NCBI GenBank assembly: GCA_016098155.1
Contig: JAAAJB010000486.1
Coordinates: forward strand, 4,382 to 27,392
DNA: 23,011 bases
Direction of reading: 5' to 3'
Source of the DNA: Actinomortierella ambigua
Lineage: Eukaryota; Mortierellomycota; Mortierellomycetes; Mortierellales; Mortierellaceae
Both the position numbers and the translations under genes were made by a program. Shown here one piece after another: positions 1 to 7,968 of the stretch; the stretch's first letter is position 1; every line of letters starts with the position of its first letter. The notes below the pieces were generated by a model. That model had not been told where the DNA came from, ran no database searches, and was given only the letters and a program-made list of their open reading frames with translations.

Positions 1-338
1 CCGAGGGTGGTGTTGGGGGTTAACCGTACGGGGGTTAAGGTGGGGGGGGGGGGGGGGTCTGTCAAGTGGAATCGGATATGAGCATGAACGGGCCAAATGG
101 TAATGAGCAGAAGGAAATGGGATGTAGCGACTGAAAAATACTAGTGAGTAGCTATTAAGTATTTGTTAGACGCGAGGGCACAAATGATAAATTCGCACAC
201 GCTCTCTCACCTCTCCTCGACACAACAGCCATCTTCATAGCGTATTTTGGCTGAGATAACCAGCACCATATCTCCCTTCCCCGTACCGCTTTCTTCTCTA
301 AAACCACCACCACCATCACACCTCCATACTTCATCACC
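1..338. other. Left-edge spacer, no gene recognised
   Basis: No convincing coding sequence was seen. A run of 16 G lies at 42-57. The stretch directly before 339 is rich in CACCAC and CATCAC and would act as leader for the exon-like sequence starting at 339. A 61-codon minus-strand ORF at 155-340 has no recognisable domain and was not accepted. Confidence 0.5.
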
Positions 339-1240
339 ATGGCACATTATGGTAAGGGCAACTTGTTTTAATTGGAGGGGTTGGGTCGTTTAATCTGAAC
401 CCCAGAGCACATTTTAATCATGTATGTCTGTTTCGCAGGAACCGGCGATGACGAGGACCATGAGCAAATGGTCCACACATACATCCCATACACTTCCGCC
501 CACAGCACGATGGACATGGGTACAGGGAACACCAAGGATCTCAACAAGGTAACACACGACTTCCAGACGGCTACCGATGAGAAGCAGAAGTGTTACGGAA
601 AGGAGCCAATTAGTGGCAACGGGTGGCTTACATTAGCATTCCCTTTTTATAGAGCTAGATTTGAAAAGTAAAAAGAATAACTCATCTTGCTTTACTTATT
701 CTTTCCCTGAAGTGATAAAGGCTATTCCATCACAAGAAGGACAAGGCGTGGGCCCGAAGCGACGCGTAGCTGCGCGACCATATCGGTGAACTGCATCACC
801 AAATGGCGTAGACCAGACTGGACCGGTCATGGGACAGGTATGTCGATTCTATGCATACCACATACCTGTGTTCTCACTGGATATGACAGACATCAGCCAT
901 AACCAGTGAGGGCATTGGTATGCGGTATACATGGACTCGACGTACCTGTCCCACGATCGGTTCGATCTGCATCATCTGGTGGTAAATGTTGCCAAGAGAG
1001 CACATGTCCTGTACCTCATCTTCCGCATGTTTTTTCAAAAAAAAAGTCGTCTATTGTAAGTGCCTTGGATGTCATGAACATCAAGTTCAACGATGAGATA
1101 GCAGACGATTATCCCATGTCTTACCAATCATCCTTTTGTATCCAATCTATATTAGGCAATAAAGCGCGTTGAGGCCTTGGGGGACTTCACATCTGTAATT
1201 TGGGAAGTCGACAACTTAGACGCTGAATTTCGTGGTCTAT
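339..1240 (+). pseudogene. Gene-like exon series, probably decayed
   Basis: I do not recognise this protein. An ATG at 339 (MAHYG) runs into a good donor (GTAAGG at 352). After an acceptor ending at 438 it continues as GTGDDEDHEQMVHTYIPYTS with GC-rich third positions. A second coding-like block (722-837, LFHHKKDKAWARSDA) ends at a GTATGT donor at 838. In the frame with coding-like codons it contains two TAG stops (767-769, 809-811). A third block (about 907-1040, with STYLSHDRFDLHHLVVNVAK) cannot be joined in phase to the previous one by any AG I could find. A last scrap, RVEALGDFTSVIWEVDN, lies near 1168-1218. Coding-like composition with stops and broken phase suggests a pseudogene. Misjudged introns in a real gene remain possible. 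Confidence 0.3.
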
Positions 1241-2543
1241 TCATTTTGGGGTCAATGCATGGTCAATGAGAGAGGAAAAAGGGAAGGTATACTTGCAGAG
1301 ATAGCATGGTATACAAGTCTCTACGGAATTAACATGGTATGGGGTCCTCGCCAGTAAAGATATCAAAAAACGCGCTTCCAAATTCCCCTTCCTACGACGC
1401 GCCGTTTGCCAATAATCTATTGCTTTCACAGCAAGTGCACACACACACACACACACGTACACTCAAAAAAGGGGTGGAGAGAATCTTGGGGACCTACTCC
1501 AATATCAGCAAGCATGCCGTCGGTGTCTGCAGTAGTCTTGCAGATTCAGCAGTCTTCATGCAACATGGCGCAATTGCTGGGTATCCTGCTGCGATCGATT
1601 TGGCGAGTTGTGGGAGGGGTGGGTGGGTCACCATGCTATGCACATGGAGCGCCCTGACGCACGAGTAGTCGGCATTCTGTCCAGATTTGATGCCACCCAC
1701 GCCGACACCCGGTCCTGATCGTTTGCTATGAGCCAAAGAGAAGCAAGGTAGAAAGTAGGAAAGAAGGAAAGACATGGATGGTGGAAGCTCGAGGCATCCA
1801 ATAAAAGCGTCTACTTGGTAACGATGGGCGAGGCTCCGACTATTTTTTTTCCCTTTCTGACGACCCTTTTTGTCTTTGTCCTGGGGTTGGAGAGTAAGTG
1901 TCGAAAACGTCGACAGAAAGCAGCTGCCTTTAGTTCGCGGTAATGGCTCCAACTGTGGGCTTTGCTCAGGGTACTCCTGTCGTGAACCCTGCCTTGGTTT
2001 TGTGGTTTCGTGCAAGGGATCCTGCTGTGGGTTGCTGTGTACAATGTCGGTTAACTTGAGTATTTCTCCTTGCAAGGTGCTCCTTGCATGGCAACTGCGA
2101 AGGTTGAGGATGCACGTCGACTGTAGCATTGAAGACCATCGTTACCTAAACAAGGGCGAGGTGATTGCATGGAGCAATGGAGCATATGAAGGAATTAAAG
2201 AGCAGTCTTGGCGGGCGGGTGTAGAAATTCCATCCAATAAATCGTCTTTACACACACTCAGTTTTGTTCCTCCTCCACAAACACTGACGGCGACTGTTGG
2301 CCAATATGAAGACAAAGAATCTATTCAATGCTAGTTGGTGTACAGGGGGAGTGGGGAATATATAGTATACAACAAGGTGGTAGTGGTTGGTAGTAGAAGT
2401 AGTCGCTATCCTTGTGAGATGCCAGTGAGGGTGTATAAGAGAGAGAGATGGTGCCTGGGCGTTGGCCTCGTCTTCCCAATTAGAGCGTCCCAGATCGATC
2501 TAAAGTGCCCAGTGCGCTGTTATTTTTTTTGGTTGAGTGCTTT
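1241..2543. other. Long spacer downstream of the small ORF, unassigned
   Basis: No gene is supported here. There is a (CA)n microsatellite at about 1438-1456. A plus-strand frame at about 1480-1667 reads protein-like (GTYSNISKHAVGVCSSLADS) and could be a further scrap of the upstream decayed gene. ORFs of 154 codons (1870-2334, +) and 211 codons (1494-2129, -) overlap each other antisense and show no recognisable domain. The right end should hold the 3'UTR of the minus-strand ORF ending at 2544. Confidence 0.4.
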
Positions 2544-2876
2544 TTAGATCTGATCCACCCATCGCACCCTGGGTGCCCTTGTTGGTGAGGACGACGACGA
2601 AGACGACGACAAAGACGACGACGACGAGGCAAGCGATGTGCTGGATGGCGAACGCAACAAAGTGTCGGGAAGAGAGGTCTCGCTGGAGGAGGTGGGGAAA
2701 GAAGACTGCGAGAGGGCAGACAGGTCGGAGAAACTTGTGCGGTTGACGAGGATCGAACGAGGCGCAGTCTCCACGGAGGGGAGGGCCGGCTTTTTCTTTG
2801 ACAGGCGCTTCTCAAAGACAACGTGGAGAGGAGCAGCGCCCAGGTTGGTAATGGGGGAGGGGGCTGGCGAAGTCAT
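2544..2876 (-). CDS. Small serine-rich hypothetical protein (110 aa)
   Basis: This is an uninterrupted minus-strand ORF of 110 residues that I do not recognise. It begins MTSPAPSPITNLGAAPLHVV. A short basic stretch (EKRLSKKKP, about 22-30) follows, then serine/leucine-rich sequence, a run of about 20 mostly serine residues near 78-97, and the C-terminus RVRWVDQI. The serine run is encoded by mixed TCG/TCC/TCT codons, which argues for selection on protein rather than simple slippage. Upstream on the same strand are a CT tract (plus-strand GA at about 2914-2930) and a TATA-like TATTTAAATA at about 3006-3015, a promoter arrangement like its neighbours. The other two frames of this GC-rich segment are also open, so the call is moderate. 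Function is unknown; a disordered cytoplasmic or nuclear protein is a guess. Confidence 0.45.
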   Translation of the reverse strand: MTSPAPSPITNLGAAPLHVVFEKRLSKKKPALPSVETAPRSILVNRTSFSDLSALSQSSFPTSSSETSLPDTLLRSPSSTSLASSSSSLSSSSSSSSPTRAPRVRWVDQI

Positions 2877-3868
2877 GGTGAGTAGTAAGTATGAGTGAGT
2901 GTATGTGAAGAGCGAGAGAGAGAGAGAGAGTTCTTCAAGGAGAATTATGAGGCTTTAGAGATAGAGATAAAGAGAGAGATGGAGATTGTGGGGGACAGAC
3001 TGCTGCTATTTAAATATCTCAGGTGGTTGGCTTATTGTCTGGACAGCTGTGCGTAATTTCCAGTTTGGATGACTGAGCACGATCGATGGCAGAAGAAAAA
3101 AAAACAATACAAACAGGAAAGATTGAGCTCTTGGCTGGGACTGGATGGCTCTTCTTTCTTTGCTATGTATGCCATCCATCTCAAAGCCAAGAAAGAAAAG
3201 AATAGAGTCGAAAAAAGGATAAACATTACGCCCCCTCCCCGCCCCCCCCCCAATTGAGTCTATTTTTCCTTTTTATCTTTGGCTGTTCCAATCCCTGACA
3301 CTGCGCGTTCAAAAAAGTAAAAAAGTAAAAAAAAAATACCTGCCCTTTCCCATTCTCTCCTGAGGTGCATGTATGCCTCCGTCCAGTAGCGTACGACGGT
3401 GTACTGGACTGGACTGGACTGTACGTACTGCACACACACAAGGGCCTCTGACCGTGCCTGCCTGCTGCTGCTGTTGGGGGGTGGGGGCATGAAGGGAGGT
3501 TGTTGAAGGGGTGGGGGAGGAGAGGGAAGGAGGAAGGAGGAGAGAGAGGAATGCACATGAGGGGATAAAAATGCGCATAGTCGAGCTCAATTGACACGGC
3601 AACTGAGAAATGACCCTCTGAGTAGGTACTACCATCATTGTTGACCAATATCCCTCCCTCACCAGTGTCATTGTTTTTTTCTTTCTCTTTGTACTGTTGC
3701 CACACACAACCAACAAAACGATGCTAGGCTGACTAAGCTCGCCACTACTACTATCCACCTTATCAGAGTCGTGTCTGTCCCCCCCCCGTCTATAGAGACA
3801 GGTTATATTGATAGTCAGCCTCTGTGCTCTGTGCCACCCAGAGGATCGCCGCGCTATTGTATTCCAGG
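2877..3868. other. Spacer between small ORF and VPS68: promoter-like, pyrimidine-rich on minus strand
   Basis: The segment lies between two minus-strand genes, so it should hold the VPS68 3'UTR and the promoter and leader of the ORF at 2544-2876. It has GA tracts at about 2914-2930 and 2950-2980, a TATA-like element near 3010, four tandem copies of a TGGAC-type pentamer near 3402-3420, and G/GA-rich sequence at 3476-3550 (CT-rich on the minus strand). Minus ORFs up to 187 codons (3309-3872) are proline/serine/threonine-rich readings of the pyrimidine-rich strand in overlapping frames, and I do not accept them. Confidence 0.5.
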
Positions 3869-4957
3869 TCAAGTGAATTGAAGAAATAGCGAAACAAACG
3901 TCAGGACACTATGCAATACCGTGGAGTAAAAAAACAAGTCGTCTTCAGTGCAGAGTGGCATTCTTATCAACACAATAGGATACCTGATCATAATGGAAGC
4001 ATTCTGAACGACATTGTAGACGCCCCAGGTGACAAATGGGTCACCATACTGGGGGACAATGTACTTGATACACAAGACAGTCTATTGCAAGTCATATCAA
4101 CCAAATGTAACAGCAAATGTCATGAGAGACCCATCGTAATACGCACAAACCCTTGTCCTGTTGGTCACAAACGCTAACAAGTGTCAGAACCACTTACCAC
4201 CGAGCCAGCAAGGCCACCTGCCATCAGCGCGAATCCGATAAACAGGAACAAGCGAGCCTTCCAAGCAATGCTACTTCCGCTAGAGTAGGAGTAGCCACCA
4301 TCGTCCCGTAACGCGGCCTTGTCAATGACATTGATACTATATATCAGATGGTGTGCAGGACCAATGAGAATAAAAAAGGAAAAAATGGGGTTAAAACAGC
4401 GGTTATGCGAATCCTGCCAAGTATGCAAAAGCAAAAAAAAAGAAAGGACCAATCCACAAAAAGACTCTGAAGAAAAGGCAACAACAATAACAACAACAAC
4501 ATCGCCAGAAAAAACACATAAACATACACAATCATGCCAAGCGTGCTGCAGATGCCAGGCACCCAGTCCTCAAACGCAACTGAGGTCCTCTTGATTCCAT
4601 CTCTGTCCAAGTCCCAATTCTTCGAGTAGATTGCTGCATCGATGAAAAACCACCAGCCTAAAGCAAACTGCAAACGCGCACGTCATCCCAAGAGAGAGAA
4701 GTGGCAGAGAGAGAGTAAAAGACCAGTTACGAGCTGTCATTCACACATTCAGATAATTCTTGTCCATATAGTTGAAAAAAAAAGAAAGCAGCATACGTGC
4801 TCGGTGATTCTACAAAACACAATAGTTGACTTACCAGTGCTCCAGAGATGTAGACACCATAGTCGCGTGCCTTGGGGCCCAGACGGGGTAGCCGTGGCAG
4901 GGGCAGCTGGCACACTCGCCTCTGGTGGTCATTAAAGTTCCATTGAGCGTGTGACAT
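3869..4957 (-). CDS. VPS68: Vps68/TMEM50 (UPF0220) family endosomal membrane protein
   Basis: Five exons give 179 residues: 4957-4835, 4667-4528, 4336-4198, 4081-3984, 3908-3869. Donors are GTAAGT, GTATGT, GTAAGT and GTATCC; all junctions stay in phase. Recognisable family blocks are YGVYISGAL plus FALGWWFFIDAAIYS (residues 34-56, first membrane segment), DWVPGICSTLGMIVINVIDK (second segment), FIGFALMAGGLAGS (third) and WGVYNVVQNASIM leading into the fourth at about 154-178. Length and order match yeast Vps68 (184 aa) and animal TMEM50. Yeast Vps68 works with Vps55 at late endosomes in sorting to the vacuole. The start is the only ATG that yields a full soluble N-terminus. The least certain part is exon 5, with a weak GTATCC donor and a 13-residue tail. 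Reading straight through exon 4 stays open to the same stop and is the alternative. Confidence 0.92.
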
Positions 4958-6621
4958 TGTTGAGTGATGTGTCGGGTGTGTGTGTTTGACTTGTCGTGAT
5001 GTCTCCTCTACTTTGCAGGGTGATGCCGAGAGAAGAAAGAGAGAGCTGTTCTGTGGAGAATGAATGAAACTGCCAAGAACCCAGGGAAGGTACACACACA
5101 CATGCGTGAGCTTCCCACCCCCTCTCACCCTGACTGACCGACCAGCGACTGCCTCGTGACGAATTTTCGACGCACGTTGAGGATTAGAGCGCGTCACAAA
5201 GCGGGTTTTGAAAATTTAACGTTCTTTTGAGACGACCGTTCACACAAGGCTAACCAAGGGTATCGAGGAAAAAGACCTTCCTCTTGGCGACTTGGATGTT
5301 CGTGCCGTGGCAGTGATCTCCATCGCCGATGCTGAGGTAGGGGTGATCAACGCGTCGTCAGGAGTTGGAAAACCGAGTTGTATTTTGCACCGATGATATA
5401 GCAGACGCGCTATCCGATTGCCACCCTACTCGGTAGACGGTTCCAGTGGCGGCAGGGATCAGAAAGACGATTAGACTTTTTCGGTATTGTCTTAATTTAT
5501 GTATTTACTCGGTGTGCTGCCATTCGCAGTAGTGGACATTGCAGGTTCACCCGAGAGACGGTCCACCATCTCCTAGACTCAAGGTCCTCCCTTTTTTTTT
5601 CTTTATGCCCCCCTTTTAAGATAAATGAAGCCGTCATTCATATTGTTCCAATACTACTTCAAGTCCATCATGTTGCAGCATCTCCTATTTCTATCTCTTC
5701 TCCCATTTGGTCCAGAAAAAACCACTCAGTGAGAGGTTTCTTTTCTGTCTGTAGTATCGACAGAGATGCTGTGTCCTGTCGCGTTATACTGGTGGAAAGA
5801 GAGAGAGTGCATGTGCAATCGAGATGCTTTGCCACGCATGCCCCCTTTCAATTGTGCTCTACTGCGCTTTCTACACCAGTGATGTTCCATGAAGCAGATC
5901 TAGTTCATCGGTAAGTGCATCCCTTCATCTTTCTCGAAGCAATCTCACCGTTATCATCATCCTATAGAAGCAAGAACACATCATTCTCCAGTCCGCCTAT
6001 GATCCGGGTCCTGGAGTGAACTGGAATAAGAGAGCGAGGAATAATAATTAAACAAAAAAAGTGCCAATACCCGGATAGTGTGATGTCCTCGGTGCCTTTC
6101 TCTCTCTCTCTCGCTCTCTCTCCATAGTCATCCCTGACGTGTATCATGAAGCGATAGTGTGTTCGTGGACACACTACCTGCCCTTTGGACCACCGTCAAA
6201 ATGATTCCAATCCTTACCATTCTGCTACATCCCCCCCTTTTTGGAGATTGCCACCTTTTGCTCTATCATCTTGCTCGACCAACACATGCGCTACCAACAC
6301 GCGTCCATATCTCTAGCTCTAGGAGTACTCGTCTTTCGCCACTCTTTTGTGGTTTGGCGTGATTTTGGTGGCAACGCGGCCCCTCTTGTGACGGCCTTTT
6401 CGAAAAATGTAAACAATCCAAGCATGCATTCAGCGCCTTTCTTTTTTTTTCTTTTAGAGCGCATTACAATACCCCCATCACCCTTGTCGCTTCCTCTCGC
6501 CATTGACCTCACCAAGAAACAGTTCCTCTACCATCCTCATTTACCCAAAACCTACCCCCCTTCCGTGACATCATAGTTTCTCCCTCCTTGCTTCGTCTAC
6601 CAATAATTCCCACAGAACACC
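4958..6621. other. Divergent intergenic region between VPS68 and UTP23
   Basis: This is 1.66 kb holding both promoters. Next to VPS68 lies GA/CT-rich sequence (about 5034-5045). Next to UTP23, 6430-6620 is pyrimidine-rich on the coding strand, including CTTTCTTTTTTTTTCTTTT at about 6438-6456 and TTTCTCCCTCCTTGCTTCG shortly before the ATG. A (CT)n block is at about 6099-6122. Between them sit gene-like scraps: a minus-strand reading at 5264-5360 (separate entry) and a plus-strand ORF at 5729-5914 that ends at a GTAAGTG donor-like site. The latter has no recognisable domain. Confidence 0.5.
5264..5360 (-). pseudogene. Possible scrap of a Ulp1-like or transposon-derived gene
   Basis: On the minus strand a short frame of about 30 residues reads HPYLSIGDGDHCHG followed by TNIQVAKRKVFFLDTLG and a TAG stop near 5264. 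The last block resembles the strand-turn 'KxxxFxDSLG' that follows the catalytic His in Ulp1/C48 cysteine proteases, which are often carried by mobile elements. An in-frame TGA lies upstream near 5360, and no flanking exon could be joined. The opposite strand is also open here (LTKGIEEKDLPLGDLDVRAV). The assignment is a guess from one short motif. Confidence 0.15.
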
Positions 6622-7881
6622 ATGAAGGTCAAGCGCGCAAAGGCCTACAAAAAGGCCATGAACCTCTATGTCCAGTCGTTTGGTTTCCGCAAACCATACC
6701 AAGTCATCGGTATGTCCCTGAGATGAAACGGGGGAAAAGGAGAGAAAAAGAATAAGGGGACGTTTCCACCCCTTTCCGACCGTTGATGATAATATTCCAA
6801 AAAAGACACTGTGCTCACCAATTGTTTGCAATTTCTTTCCTGTATGTCCATCACGCTTTCAACAGTGGACTCTGAGTTTATCCAGGTTGCCCTGGACCAA
6901 AAGATTGACCCGGTTTACCAAATCCCCAAGGTTCTTCTTGATTCAGCCAAGCAGAGTACGTTTTCTTTGAAAAGGAGAAAAAAGGCGTACACCCCTGTTG
7001 TTACTCGATAGAGAGATTTAACATATTTTTTTTTTGTTTATTGGGCGCATTGGCGTCTCAACCATCTTTCAGTGGTCACACCCTGCACGATCGCCAAACT
7101 GCGCTCGCTCGGCGACGAAGGCTTTGGCGCGTTCCTCGCCGCGAAGCGTCTCGAGAAGCGCCGGTGCCCGCACCAAACGGCCGTCGACGAGCACGAGTGC
7201 ATCGCCAAGATCATCAGCAACGACAACAAGCACCGCTACCTTGTCGGCTCCCAATCCAAAAAACTCCGCGCGCTCTTCCGACAGGTGCCCGGCGTCCCCC
7301 TGTTGTACATCAACCGCTCCGTCCTGATCCTCGAACCCCCCTCCGAGGCCACGACCTTGAAGGTCCAGGAGAACGAACACGCAAAGACCCATGCCACCCA
7401 GGAGGAAATGGTCCGCCTCAAGGCCACCACCGTCCGCGCCAACGGTCATGTCGTCGTCGATCGCAAGCTGGCCGAGAAGGTCGAGAAGAGCCACGAGAAG
7501 AAACTGGAAAAGCTGCAGCTGAAGAAACAGGAGTTGGCCAAGAAGCGCAAGGGCGCCAAGGAACCCAATCCGTTGAGCGTCAAGAAGAAGAAGAAGGAAA
7601 CGACGACGACGACAACAACCACAACAACAAAATCAACAACAGAGGTGGATAAGGCATTATCATCCACAATATCGACATTGGCGGAGGGGTCAGCAGCACC
7701 AGCACCAGCATCAGCACCAGCACCAACACCAACACCAACACCAACACGGGCAGCCGAGGCTGTCGTGCTGACAAGCGCGGAGAAGAAGAAGCAAAAGAAG
7801 AAGGAGGCTAAGAAGCTCAAACGGAAAATGCAGCAGCAACAACACCAAGACGCCTCATCCGCAGGAGAGGACAGCGACTAA
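6622..7881 (+). CDS. UTP23: UTP23, PIN-like small-subunit processome protein
   Basis: Three exons (6622-6709, 6866-6955, 7073-7881) with GTATGT and GTACGT donors give 328 residues. Utp23 is a nucleolar early 18S rRNA maturation factor linked in yeast to release of the snR30 snoRNA. Signature blocks are the basic N-terminus with PYQVIVDSEF (about 25-34, start of the PIN-like fold), a Cys-Cys-His-Cys zinc site (C64, C91, H93, C102, around RRCPH and HECI), NKHRYLVGSQSKKLR, RQVPGVPLLYINRSVLILEP, and the late family signature GAKEPNPLSVKKKKK. The tail after about residue 200 is Lys-rich with Thr and Ala/Pro runs encoded by AC-rich repeats, and ends basic then acidic. The start is the only ATG giving the conserved basic N-terminus. 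Stop codons face those of the velvet gene, 87 bp apart. Confidence 0.95.
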
Positions 7882-7968
7882 TTTTAAATAAAATAAAAAA
7901 AAAATTCTTCCCAACGACTCGGAACATAGCATATTTTTAATGACTTTTTTTTTATCTAGTGCCTTAAA
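7882..7968. terminator. Shared 3' region of convergent UTP23 and velvet genes
   Basis: Only 87 bp separate the two stops. AATAAAATAAAAAAAAA-like sequence begins about 6 bases after the UTP23 stop (7888 onward) and can serve as its polyadenylation element. On the other strand the A-rich and T-rich blocks at about 7934-7955 lie just past the velvet stop. The 3'UTRs very probably overlap. Confidence 0.5.

Noticed and set aside
767..811. TAG stops as evidence for an altered genetic code
   Set aside because: All confident genes here use TAA or TGA normally and none needs TAG readthrough; pseudogene decay is simpler.
1494..2129. 211-codon minus ORF and the antisense 154-codon plus ORF
   Set aside because: They overlap each other, lack domains and lack start or splice context; neither is preferred.
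3309..3872. Minus-strand ORFs of 98-187 codons in the spacer
   Set aside because: Three overlapping frames of a pyrimidine-rich strand, rich in Ser/Pro/Thr, without motifs or clear splice logic.
7041..7652. 203-codon alternative-frame ORF in UTP23 exon 3
   Set aside because: The +0 frame carries all conserved UTP23 motifs; this is an Arg/Pro-rich frame shadow.
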